Of a DNA stretch of 33,602 bases, positions 15,193-22,393 are shown piece after piece; positions within the stretch are counted from its first letter, which is position 1, and every line of letters begins with the position of its first letter. The DNA comes from an uncultured Oscillospiraceae bacterium. GTDB taxonomy: Bacteria; Bacillota; Clostridia; Oscillospirales; Oscillospiraceae. The translations under genes and the position numbers were made by a program. A model generated the notes under the pieces. It made no database searches, was not told the DNA's origin, and saw nothing but the letters and a program-made list of their open reading frames with translations. The stretch is from the NCBI GenBank assembly GCA_947626315.1, contig CANQRQ010000025.1, positions 1 through 33,602 of the forward strand, in the 5' to 3' direction.

Positions 15193-16443
15193 CTATTTTT
15201 TGATCTCTTCCCAGTAGCGCCGGGCGGCCTGCTCGGTTTTGTTGTCGCCGTACTCGTAGTAGCGGGCGTTTTTCAGCGCGTCCGGCAGGTATTGCTGCTT
15301 CACCCAGCGGTGGGGGAAATCGTGGGGATACTTGTAGCCCTGCTCCCGCTCAAAGCCCGTGCCGTCGGCGTGGACGTTCTGGAGCTCCCGGGGGATGGGG
15401 CCGGTGCGGCCCGCCCGGATATCTGCCAGGGCCCGGTCGATGGCCACGCAGGCGGTGTTGGATTTGGGGGCCGTGGCCAGCAGCAGGCAGGCCTCGGCCA
15501 GGGGCAGACGCGCCTCCGGCAGGCCCAGCTGCAGGGCTGAATCCACACAGGCCTTGACAATGGCCGCCGCCTGGGGGTAGGCCAGGCCGATATCCTCGCT
15601 GGCGGAGCAGAGGATCCGGCGGCAGGCGCCGGTCAAATCCCCGGCCTCCAGCAGCCGGGCCAGATAGTGCATGGCGGCGTCCGGGTCCGAGCCCCGGAGG
15701 GATTTCATCAGGGCGGAGAGAATATCAAAATGGTCGTCCCCGTCCCGGTCATAGCGCATGGCGCTGCGCTGGGAAATGGCCACCGCATCCGCCAGGCTGA
15801 TCTGCTCCCGCCCGCCGGCGGCGGAGAAGAGCAGCTCCACGGAATTGATGGCCTTGCGCACGTCCCCGCCGCAGGCGGCGGCGATCCGGACCGTCACGCC
15901 CTCTTCCAGGGTCAGCGGCCTGTCCCGCCGGCTGTTCAGAATGGCCACGGCCCGGAGCACCGCCTGCTCCGCCTCCTCCGGCAGGACCTGCTTGAACTCA
16001 AAGACCGTGGAGCGGCTGAGAATGGCGTTGAACACGCAGAAATAGGGGTTTTCCGTGGTGGAGGCGATCAGGGTGATGCGCCCGTCCTCGATAAATTCCA
16101 GCAGGGACTGCTGCTGCTTTTTGTTGAAATACTGGATCTCGTCCAGATACAGCAGCACGCCGCCGGGGGCCAGCAGAGTGTCCAGCTCGTCGATGATGCG
16201 CTTAATGTCGGCGATCCCGGCGGTGGTGGCGTTCAATTTCCGCAGGCTCCGGTTGGTGCGCTCGGCAATGATCCGGGCCACGGTGGTTTTCCCGGTGCCG
16301 GAGGGGCCGTAGAAGATCATATTGGGGATCTGGCCGCTTTCCACAATCCGGCGCAGCAGGCCGTCCGGCCCGAGAATGTGCCGCTGCCCCACCACGTCCT
16401 CCAGACTGGTGGGCCGGATCTCGTCCGCAAGGGGCTTATACAT
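15193..16443 (-). CDS. rarA: Replication-associated recombination protein A (RarA/MgsA)
   Basis: AAA+ ATPase of the RarA/MgsA/WRNIP1 family, 416 residues, that acts at stalled replication forks. Walker A is GPSGTGKTT at 46-54, Walker B is LLYLDEIQ with D101 and E102, and the sensor segment STTENP follows. The start MYKPLADEIRPTSLEDVVGQ is the standard RarA N-terminus, and the C-terminal tetramerisation region ends in YKYPHDFPHRWVKQQYLP, also family-typical. GGAGG is 7 bases before ATG 16443. It lies 15 bases after the membrane protein gene and is followed by DUF951 and GIY-YIG genes in the same transcript. Confidence 0.95.
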   Translation of the reverse strand: MYKPLADEIRPTSLEDVVGQRHILGPDGLLRRIVESGQIPNMIFYGPSGTGKTTVARIIAERTNRSLRKLNATTAGIADIKRIIDELDTLLAPGGVLLYLDEIQYFNKKQQQSLLEFIEDGRITLIASTTENPYFCVFNAILSRSTVFEFKQVLPEEAEQAVLRAVAILNSRRDRPLTLEEGVTVRIAAACGGDVRKAINSVELLFSAAGGREQISLADAVAISQRSAMRYDRDGDDHFDILSALMKSLRGSDPDAAMHYLARLLEAGDLTGACRRILCSASEDIGLAYPQAAAIVKACVDSALQLGLPEARLPLAEACLLLATAPKSNTACVAIDRALADIRAGRTGPIPRELQNVHADGTGFEREQGYKYPHDFPHRWVKQQYLPDALKNARYYEYGDNKTEQAARRYWEEIKK

Positions 16444-16458
16444 GCCGCCGCCTCCGCC

Positions 16459-17349
16459 TTACAGGCGGTCGAAGCCGCCGTCCTCCGGCGGCTCATAGCG
16501 GTCCCGGCCCAGACGGTCAAAGCCGTCGTCCGGCTGGGCCTTCGCCGGCTTCTCCCCCTGCCGGAGGTTGGCCAGCAGGATCCAGCAGCACAGCAGCTGC
16601 AGAGCGGCGGTGCCCAGGAACATAAGCTGCATGCCGAAATAGCGGGCGTCGGCAACGGTCATGATGCAGACGGAGCAGGAGATCATGCAGAAAAACAGGG
16701 TCCGCCAGCCGTTGGCCGAGTCGAAGAAAAAGCCGGCCAGACGGAAAAAGGCGGCCAAAGCCAGCACGATGGCCACAAACTCGATCACATAGGACCAGAT
16801 GACGCTGTTGATGGAATTGGCCTTATAGCTGACTACCAGCCAGAAGGAAAAGAAGAGCACCGGCAGGCAGGCCACGGCGCACAGACGGCCCCGGCGGCGT
16901 AGGGGCGGCTTGTTGGCCTGGGAGAGGAGCCAGGGGTAGCTCAGGCCGAAGCAGAAGGCCAGCGCCGCGAGGATCCGGAGCAAAACCGCGTCCTCATCCG
17001 TCTCACAGGTGGCCACCAGGATCAGGCTGCCCAGGCAGATCAGACCGCCGGCGGCCCAGCGGAGGATCGCATACAGCCGCCCCGGATTGGCGAAGGTCTC
17101 GCAGAAATCCTCCGACGGGAAGCGGCGTTTGTTCCGCTCCTGGTCGATAAAGCGGAGGAAGAGCAGGGCCGCGGCGATCAGATACAGGACCACCAGCACG
17201 TGAAAAAAGCTCCGCTCGGCGAGACCCTGGTCGTTAAAAGCCAGCTGGTCCTGAAGCCAGCGGACAAACACGCCGAAAGCGCCGGCCCCTGCCACATAAC
17301 AGCAGATTTCCAGCGTCCGGTGCAAGTCTTTAAGCGTTTTATGCTGCAT
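16459..17349 (-). CDS. Seven-span membrane protein, function unknown
   Basis: No family recognised. The 296 residues hold about seven hydrophobic segments (for example VLYLIAAALLFLRFI, AAGGLICLGSLILVA, LCAVACLPVLFFSFWLVV, VIWSYVIEFVAIVLALAAFF and MQLMFLGTAALQLLCCWILL). The last 35 residues are a polar cytoplasmic tail with a repeated unit, DGFDRLGRDRYEPP then DGGFDRL. AGGAG is 7 bases before ATG 17349, and a good promoter lies at 17418-17446. It heads the operon with rarA, which does not by itself explain its job. The tail repeat could be a protein-binding motif. Confidence 0.75.
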   Translation of the reverse strand: MQHKTLKDLHRTLEICCYVAGAGAFGVFVRWLQDQLAFNDQGLAERSFFHVLVVLYLIAAALLFLRFIDQERNKRRFPSEDFCETFANPGRLYAILRWAAGGLICLGSLILVATCETDEDAVLLRILAALAFCFGLSYPWLLSQANKPPLRRRGRLCAVACLPVLFFSFWLVVSYKANSINSVIWSYVIEFVAIVLALAAFFRLAGFFFDSANGWRTLFFCMISCSVCIMTVADARYFGMQLMFLGTAALQLLCCWILLANLRQGEKPAKAQPDDGFDRLGRDRYEPPEDGGFDRL

Positions 17350-17417
17350 ATTCCAGCTCCTGTTTCCATATTGATAGTTTGGGACGGCAGAGCCGGAGGG
17401 GTGCCGCCGCTGCCCTC

Positions 17418-17446
17418 ATTCTAAACTTATTTCCCTACTCAGTCAA
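17418..17446 (-). promoter_or_regulatory. Promoter of the membrane protein-rarA operon
   Basis: TTGACT (17441-17446, minus strand), 17 bases, TAGAAT (17418-17423): five of six matches in each box. The leader is about 65 bases. Confidence 0.75.
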
Positions 17447-17466
17447 GCACAATCGGAGGAACGACC

Positions 17467-18495
17467 GTGAAAAAGACCTTGGTTCTGGCGTATTTGGCCC
17501 TCTTTATCTGCTTTTTTCTGCCTTTTTTAGATCTGAACGGGCCGGGCCTGAAGCTGCCCGCCCCGCCGGAGGAGACAAGCCCCGTCCCGCAGGAGAGCGC
17601 CCCGCCGGAGCCCGCTCCCAGCCCGGAGCCCGCCCCCGCCGCGGCCAGGGCGCTGACGGCGGCTGCCGCGCCGGAGACGCTCCGGGTGCAGCTGCCGGAC
17701 GGGACGGCGGAGACGATGGACATGCAGGACTATCTCACGGGGGTGCTGGCCGCGGAGATGCCGGCCTCCTTTGAAAAAGAGGCGCTGAAGGCCCAGGCAG
17801 TGGCGGCCCGGAGCTACGCCCTCTACTGCGCCGGAGCACGCAAGCACGGCCAGGCGGACGTCTGCACGGACTTCGCCTGCTGCCAGGCCTGGCAGAGCCG
17901 GGCGGAGCGGCAGGAGAAGTGGGGGGAAAACTTCGCTTTTTATGAGGAAAAGCTGCGCGCCGCCGTGGGAGAGACGGAGGGGCGCTATCTGAGCTATCAG
18001 GGCAGCCCCGCCTTTGCCGCCTTCCACGCCTCTTCCGCCGGGGCCACGGAGGACAGCGGCGAGATCTGGAACCCGGTGCCCTATCTGGTGAGCGTCTCCA
18101 GCCCGGAAGACGCCGGGACCGTGCCCAACTACATCAGCACCCTGGACTGCGCGGCCCTGGATTTCCGGGACGCGCTCCTCTCCGCCTACCCGGAGGCGGA
18201 TTTCACCGGCGAGGAGAGCGGTTGGATCGGCCCCGTCGACCGGGACGCCAGCGGCCGGGTGCGCAGCGTCCTGCTGGGCGGACTGAGCGTCCCAGGGACG
18301 GAGCTGCGCAGCCTCTTCTCCCTGCGCTCCACCGCCTTTGAGCTCAGCTACAGCAATGGCCGCTTCCTGTTTACTGTCACAGGAAACGGCCATGGGGTGG
18401 GCATGAGCCAGTACGGGGCCCAGGTGATGGCGAAAAACGGCGCGGGTTACGCTGAAATTCTGGCGCATTATTATCCGGGCACAGAACTTAGCTGA
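17467..18495 (+). CDS. spoIID: Stage II sporulation protein D (lytic transglycosylase)
   Basis: SpoIID, the peptidoglycan lytic transglycosylase that works with SpoIIM and SpoIIP during engulfment of the forespore. Length 342 equals that of the Bacillus protein. A single N-terminal membrane anchor (LVLAYLALFICFFLPFL) is followed by a proline-rich spacer to about residue 60 and the SpoIID domain, with VLAAEMPASFEKEALKAQAVAARSYAL containing the catalytic E97, and the C-terminal GNGHGVGMSQYGA motif. Start is GTG 17467 with GGAGG 7 bases ahead. Its stop overlaps the end of the convergent folA by 8 bases. SpoIIM and SpoIIP genes are not nearby. Mother-cell sigma-E control is expected from the family, but no convincing site was seen. 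Confidence 0.93.
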   Translation: MKKTLVLAYLALFICFFLPFLDLNGPGLKLPAPPEETSPVPQESAPPEPAPSPEPAPAAARALTAAAAPETLRVQLPDGTAETMDMQDYLTGVLAAEMPASFEKEALKAQAVAARSYALYCAGARKHGQADVCTDFACCQAWQSRAERQEKWGENFAFYEEKLRAAVGETEGRYLSYQGSPAFAAFHASSAGATEDSGEIWNPVPYLVSVSSPEDAGTVPNYISTLDCAALDFRDALLSAYPEADFTGEESGWIGPVDRDASGRVRSVLLGGLSVPGTELRSLFSLRSTAFELSYSNGRFLFTVTGNGHGVGMSQYGAQVMAKNGAGYAEILAHYYPGTELS

Positions 18496-18970
18496 CTTTC
18501 TTATAGGTGCAGAAGCGGTAGGCAATGCCGTCCTCCTCCTGCCAGGGCTCGGCCTGGGCCAGCCGCCAGCCGGGCTCTTGGTCCAGGTTGGGGAAAAAGC
18601 TGTCCGAGACAGGGGTCAGGGCGATCCGGGTCACATGCACCGTGTCCAGATAGGGGAAAAACTGCCGGTAAACGCTGGCTCCGCCGATCACCAGGCAGCG
18701 CGCATAGGCCCGGGCGGCGGAGAGGGCCTCCTCCGTGCTGTGGACCACCTGGGCGCCCTCGATTTCCAGCGCCTGCCGGGTGACCACAAGGTTCGGCCGC
18801 CCCTTCAGCGGCCGGCCGCCGGGAAAATCCGCCAGGGTCTTCCGGCCCACGATCACCGCCGCGCCGGCGGTGAGGGCCCGGAAATGGGCCCGGTCCGCCT
18901 TCAGGACCACCGGCTGGGTGCCGCCGCAGCCGATGCCCCAGTCGGAATAGACCGCAACGACCGCTTCCAT
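18488..18970 (-). CDS. folA: Dihydrofolate reductase
   Basis: NADPH-dependent reduction of dihydrofolate to tetrahydrofolate, closing the cycle opened by thymidylate synthase next to it. The 160 residues include DWGIGCGG, the substrate-binding aspartate in LKADRAHFRAL, VIVGRKTLADFPGGRPLKGRPNLVVTR for the cofactor, and LVIGGASVYRQFFP. The usual Trp before the aspartate region (MPW in E. coli) reads QPVV here, a divergence I associate with clostridial enzymes; its effect on antifolate binding is not known from sequence. Start is ATG 18970, whose A overlaps the thyA stop (TGATG); a GTG just before it is less likely. The 3' end overlaps spoIID by 8 bases. Confidence 0.92.
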   Translation of the reverse strand: MEAVVAVYSDWGIGCGGTQPVVLKADRAHFRALTAGAAVIVGRKTLADFPGGRPLKGRPNLVVTRQALEIEGAQVVHSTEEALSAARAYARCLVIGGASVYRQFFPYLDTVHVTRIALTPVSDSFFPNLDQEPGWRLAQAEPWQEEDGIAYRFCTYKKVS

Positions 18971-19800
18971 CACAGGGCCACCGGGATCTTGCCGTTAAAC
19001 TCGGAATACTGGTAGTTCTCTATGGTGAAGCTGTCCCGGGTGAACTGGTAGAAATCCGTCACACTGGGGTCCAGCTTGAAGGTGGGAGCGGGCTTGGGCT
19101 CGTTTTGGATGATCTCCTGGATGGCAGGCACGTGCCGGTCGTAGATATGGGCGTCGGCGATCACGTGGACAAACTCCCCCGGCTCGAAGCCGCTGACCTG
19201 GGCCACCATCATGGTCAGGATAGCGTACTGCACCACGTTCCAGTTGTTGGCGGCCAGCATGTCCTGGGAGCGCTGGTTCAAAATGGCGTTGAGCTTGCTG
19301 CCGGTGACGTTGAAGGTCATGGAGTAGGCGCAGGGGTAGAGGGCCATCTCCGACAGGTCGGCAAAGTTATAGATGTTGGTCATGATGCGCCGGGAGGCGG
19401 GGTTGTGCTTCAGGTCCCAGAGCATCTTGTCCACCTGGTCCATGTCCCCTTCCGGATAGTGGTGCTTCACCCCCAGCTGATAGCCGTAGGCCTTGCCGAT
19501 GGAGCCGTTCTCGTCCGCCCAGGCGTCCCAGACCCGGGTGCGCAGGTCGTGGACGTTGTTGCTCTTGGCCTGCCAGATCCACAGCAGCTCGTCCACGGCG
19601 GACTTCCAGAAGGTGCGGCGGATGGTGAGGATGGGAAACTCCTGGGACAGGTCATAGCGGTTCACGATCCCAAATTTTTTGATGGTGTGGGCGGGGGTCC
19701 CGTCCTCCCAGCGGGGGCGGACCTCCCGGTCGGTATCCCAGATGCCGTTGTCCAGAATGTCCCGGCAGTTCTGGATGAAGATCTCGTCTGCTCTGCTCAT
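18970..19800 (-). CDS. thyA: Thymidylate synthase
   Basis: Converts dUMP and methylene-tetrahydrofolate to dTMP and dihydrofolate. The 276-residue protein resembles the Bacillus ThyA/phage type rather than the E. coli type: the catalytic cysteine is in ALYPCAYSMTFNV, where E. coli has PCH. Other landmarks are FPILTIRRTFWKSAVDELLW, IGKAYGYQLG and the dUMP-binding NQRSQDMLAANNWNVVQYA and HIYDRHV. Start is ATG 19800 with AGGTG about 6 bases ahead; upstream in-frame codons run through the leader. Strong promoter at 19892-19920. A 7-bp GC hairpin (19814-19832) ends just before the binding site. Coupled to folA by a one-base overlap. Confidence 0.93.
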   Translation of the reverse strand: MSRADEIFIQNCRDILDNGIWDTDREVRPRWEDGTPAHTIKKFGIVNRYDLSQEFPILTIRRTFWKSAVDELLWIWQAKSNNVHDLRTRVWDAWADENGSIGKAYGYQLGVKHHYPEGDMDQVDKMLWDLKHNPASRRIMTNIYNFADLSEMALYPCAYSMTFNVTGSKLNAILNQRSQDMLAANNWNVVQYAILTMMVAQVSGFEPGEFVHVIADAHIYDRHVPAIQEIIQNEPKPAPTFKLDPSVTDFYQFTRDSFTIENYQYSEFNGKIPVAL

Positions 19801-19813
19801 AAAACACCTTTCC

Positions 19814-19832
19814 GCCGCCCAAAACGGGCGGC
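19814..19832 (-). promoter_or_regulatory. Hairpin next to the thyA ribosome binding site
   Basis: GCCGCCC (19826-19832 read on the minus strand) pairs perfectly with GGGCGGC (19814-19820), loop GTTTT. It ends 3-4 bases before the AAAGGTG binding site (19805-19811), so it could limit ribosome access or insulate it. No T run follows, so it is not a terminator. Confidence 0.45.
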
Positions 19833-19891
19833 TCTTGTCATTAGGGTGATAAGCGGGGGGCCCCGCGAAGCCGCGCAAAGCGCACGCCGTT

Positions 19892-19920
19892 ATTATAGCA
19901 TAAGCACCGCCGTTTGTCCA
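19892..19920 (-). promoter_or_regulatory. Promoter of thyA-folA
   Basis: TGGACA (19915-19920, minus strand), 17 bases, TATAAT (19892-19897) with TGC ahead of it, making an extended -10. The leader is about 85 bases and includes the hairpin at 19814-19832. Confidence 0.8.
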
Positions 19921-19952
19921 TCCGAATAGAATGGCCCGGAGGTGATACAGGT

Positions 19953-20813
19953 TTGAAATTCGCGGTGCTTGGCGGAGACAGGCGTTCGGCCCTCCTCTGC
20001 CAGATGCTGGACCGGGACGGGCACCGGGTGCAGTGCTTTGCCCTGGAGAAGGCGGAGTTGCCGGGAGAGATCCCCCGGGCGGGCTGCCTGCAGGGCTGCG
20101 TCTATGGGGCGGACTGCGTGATCCTGCCCACGCCGGCGGAGAAGGGGGGCCTGCTGAACGCGCCCCTCAGCGCGGAGAAGCTGCGTATGCAGGAGCTGCT
20201 GGAAGCCCTATGGAAAGGGCAGATCCTCATCGGCGGCCGTCTCAGCGAGGACAGCTGCCTGGCGGCGGTCCGGGGCAAGCTCCTGGTGGCGGACCTGATG
20301 GAGCGGCCGGACTTTGTCACGGGCAACGCGGCCATAACCGCCGAGGGGGCGCTGGAGCAGCTGATGACCCACAGCGAGAAGAGCCTCTGGGGCAGCCGCT
20401 GCCTGGTGCTGGGCTGGGGCCGGATCGGCCGTCTGCTGGCCCACCGGCTTGGGGGCCTGGGGGCGCAGGTGGCCGTGGCCGCCCGCCGGGGGGCGGACCG
20501 GGCCCTGGCCGGGGCCCTGGGCTTTCAGGCCCTGGAGTACCGGCAGCTGGAAGGGGAGATCGGCGAATTCGATTTCGTGATCAACACCGTCCCCGCCCGG
20601 GTGCTCACGGAGGCGATGCTCTGCTGCGCCGCCCCGGACACGGTGCTGCTGGAGCTGGCCTCGCCGCCGGGGGGCTTTGACCGGCGCCTGGCGGAGAACA
20701 TCGGCCTGCGGGCCCTTGCCGCGCCGGGGCTGCCGGGAAAGTGCGCCCCCTATGCCGCAGCGCTGCTGATGCGGGACGCGGTCTACGCCGTGCTCCGGGA
20801 GCAGGAAGAATAG
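19953..20813 (+). CDS. dpaA: Dipicolinate synthase subunit A
   Basis: SpoVFA/DpaA, the NAD(P)-binding subunit of dipicolinate synthase, which makes the spore-core compound dipicolinic acid from the lysine-pathway intermediate hydroxy-tetrahydrodipicolinate in the mother cell. The 286 residues open with KFAVLGGDRRSALLCQML, and the nucleotide fold is CLVLGWGRIGRLLAHRL near the middle, with FDFVINTVPARV and LELASPPGGFD later, all typical of DpaA. Start is TTG 19953 because GGAGGTGA ends 6 bases ahead; in-frame codons before that lie in the thyA promoter. dpaB follows after 17 bases. Sigma-K type control is expected, but no clear site was found. Confidence 0.92.
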   Translation: MKFAVLGGDRRSALLCQMLDRDGHRVQCFALEKAELPGEIPRAGCLQGCVYGADCVILPTPAEKGGLLNAPLSAEKLRMQELLEALWKGQILIGGRLSEDSCLAAVRGKLLVADLMERPDFVTGNAAITAEGALEQLMTHSEKSLWGSRCLVLGWGRIGRLLAHRLGGLGAQVAVAARRGADRALAGALGFQALEYRQLEGEIGEFDFVINTVPARVLTEAMLCCAAPDTVLLELASPPGGFDRRLAENIGLRALAAPGLPGKCAPYAAALLMRDAVYAVLREQEE

Positions 20814-20830
20814 CGAGGGAGGAAAACTCA

Positions 20831-21409
20831 GTGAGCGAAAAGATCAGGCTGGGGCTGGCGCTCTGCGGCTCCTACTGTACATATGAAAAGCTCTTCGGGG
20901 CGATCCCCGCCCTGGCGGAGCGCTACGAGCTGGTGCCCATCATGAGCGACACCGCCGCCGAGACGGACAGCCGTTTCGGCACGGCGGCGGAGCACATCAA
21001 AAAGCTGATGCTCCTGACGGGGAAAAAGGTGGTGACCACCGTCGCCGAGGCGGAGCCCCTGGGCCCCGCCCGGCCCATGGACGCGCTGCTGATCGCCCCC
21101 TGCACCGGGAACACCCTGGCAAAGCTCAGCCACGGCGTCACCGACAGCGCCGTGACCATGGCGGCCAAGGCCCACCTGCGAAACGGGAAGCCGGTGGTGC
21201 TCGCCCTGTCCACCAACGACGGGCTCTCCGGCTCGGCGGAGAACATCGCCCGGCTGCTGAACCGGAAGAATTTCTACTTTGTCCCCTTTGCCCAGGACGA
21301 CCCGGCGCACAAGCCCTGGTCCCTGCAGGCGGACTTCAGCCTCCTGGCGGAGACGGTGGAGGCCGCCCTGCAGGGGAAGCAGCTCCAGCCCCTGCTGGCA
21401 CGGCAATAG
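20831..21409 (+). CDS. dpaB: Dipicolinate synthase subunit B
   Basis: SpoVFB/DpaB, the flavoprotein subunit of dipicolinate synthase (192 residues, FMN-binding flavoprotein fold). LGLALCGSYCTYEK at the start is the phosphate-binding segment, followed by MSDTAAETDSRFGTA, DALLIAPCTGNTLAKLSHGVTDSAVTMAAKAHLRN and the closing FVPFAQDDPAHKPWSL, all characteristic. Start is GTG 20831 with GGGAGGA 8-9 bases ahead; the frame stays open upstream into dpaA, but no binding site supports an earlier start. The subunits A and B are both needed for the enzyme. The hairpin after it has its T run only on the other strand. Confidence 0.92.
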   Translation: MSEKIRLGLALCGSYCTYEKLFGAIPALAERYELVPIMSDTAAETDSRFGTAAEHIKKLMLLTGKKVVTTVAEAEPLGPARPMDALLIAPCTGNTLAKLSHGVTDSAVTMAAKAHLRNGKPVVLALSTNDGLSGSAENIARLLNRKNFYFVPFAQDDPAHKPWSLQADFSLLAETVEAALQGKQLQPLLARQ

Positions 21410-21411
21410 AC

Positions 21412-21443
21412 AAAAACAAGGCCGCGGTTTTTCCGCGGCCTTG
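21412..21443 (-). terminator. Terminator of the VanY-like gene
   Basis: An 11-bp perfect stem (CAAGGCCGCGG at 21417-21427 with 21433-21443), loop of five, and on the minus strand a TTTTTG run immediately after. It may also slow transcription leaving dpaB, but there is no T run on that side. Confidence 0.85.
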
Positions 21444-21451
21444 AAGGGTTA

Positions 21452-22315
21452 TTAACCGTTGGCTTGCTCTGTTTGAGGCGGGAGGTAGACGGCGTTCTCG
21501 TCATAGAGAAGCAGAAATTCCTCCAGGCAGAGGTTGTTTTCCATGATATAAGTTGCGGCGTCCACGCCCACATAGCGGAAGTGCCCCGGAATGCAGGAGG
21601 CGCCGTAGTAGGCCTCCTTCCCCTCCGGATAGCGGAGAATAAAGCCATACTCCGCGCAGTGCTCCAGCGCCCAGGCGTAGGAGGGGGAATCCAGGAAGGG
21701 CGTGTTGTCGATCTCGTTATAGGTCCCGTTGTACGCGCCGTTGTCTGTCAGGTCCAGGGCCAGACCGGTCTGGTGCTCGTTGACGCCGGGGGCGTGGAAA
21801 ATGGTCCCGTTCAGGGCGGCGGCCGCTTCCGCGCTGCCCAGCTTCTGGATCTGCTCGGTGTAGTGGGTCAGGCAGTACTCAAAATTCCGGTAGCCCGCGG
21901 CGGCATACATGGGATAGCCCGCGTCCCGGGCGCCCTGGATAAACGCGTTGGCCGCGTCCGAGGCCCGGCGCTCAAAGCCCTGCCCCTCCAGGCCGCCGTA
22001 TTCCGGAATATATTCATGGATGCTGTTATAGGAATTGGCCACGAGGAATTCCCAGCTGGTGATATCCACGTCCGGGGGCGCAGGCAGGCCCAGGGCCGCG
22101 GCCCGGCTCTCCGGCGTGGCGGGGGGCTCCGGGGTGGGCTCCGGCGTAGGCTCGGGGCTGGGCTCCGGCGTGACAACGACCGCCTCGGCGGGCGCTTCCG
22201 TCCCGGCGGCCGGCTGGCTGCCGGAGCCGCAGGCCGCCAGGGCGGGCAGACACAGAACGGCCGCCAGCAGGCAGGCCAGACAGAGGCGGAAAGAGGATTT
22301 CAGCGGTTTTTTCAT
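21452..22315 (-). CDS. VanY-like peptidase-fold lipoprotein
   Basis: Exported lipoprotein (287 residues) of the M15B D-alanyl-D-alanine carboxypeptidase group. Signal peptide with lipobox LAAC (C29), a low-complexity linker rich in PEPTPEP to about residue 66, then the peptidase domain: AAAGYRNFEYC, PGVNEHQTGLALDLTD with zinc ligands H181 and D188, and IPGHFRYVGVDAA with H245. In VanY relatives the last motif is normally E-P-W-H, with the glutamate as catalytic base; here the equivalent position is I242 and the motif reads CIPGH. It may therefore be inactive, use another acid, or bind rather than cut peptidoglycan. AGGAG lies 9 bases before the ATG; extended -10 promoter at 22362-22367; terminator follows. 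Confidence 0.83.
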   Translation of the reverse strand: MKKPLKSSFRLCLACLLAAVLCLPALAACGSGSQPAAGTEAPAEAVVVTPEPSPEPTPEPTPEPPATPESRAAALGLPAPPDVDITSWEFLVANSYNSIHEYIPEYGGLEGQGFERRASDAANAFIQGARDAGYPMYAAAGYRNFEYCLTHYTEQIQKLGSAEAAAALNGTIFHAPGVNEHQTGLALDLTDNGAYNGTYNEIDNTPFLDSPSYAWALEHCAEYGFILRYPEGKEAYYGASCIPGHFRYVGVDAATYIMENNLCLEEFLLLYDENAVYLPPQTEQANG

Positions 22316-22361
22316 CTCAACAAGCTCCTATCGAAAAAGGATAAAGCGCGTACTGTCCCTC

Positions 22362-22370
22362 AGTATAGCA
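22362..22370 (-). promoter_or_regulatory. Extended -10 promoter of the VanY-like gene
   Basis: TGCTATACT on the minus strand (TATACT at 22362-22367). The -35 position carries no good match. It lies between this gene and the upstream regulator gene, so the lipoprotein can be made separately. Confidence 0.55.
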
Positions 22371-22393
22371 CAAAAGAGCCCGGGAAGGAAGAG

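Noticed and set aside
17425-17466. Sigma-E promoter for spoIID (TTATT then GCACAAT)
   Set aside because: The -10-like sequence is so close to the start that the transcript would begin inside or after the ribosome binding site.
19880-19950. Sigma-K promoter for dpaA
   Set aside because: Only partial CATA-like strings (GCATAAGCAC, CATCCGAATA) were seen, neither with the right -10 pattern and spacing.
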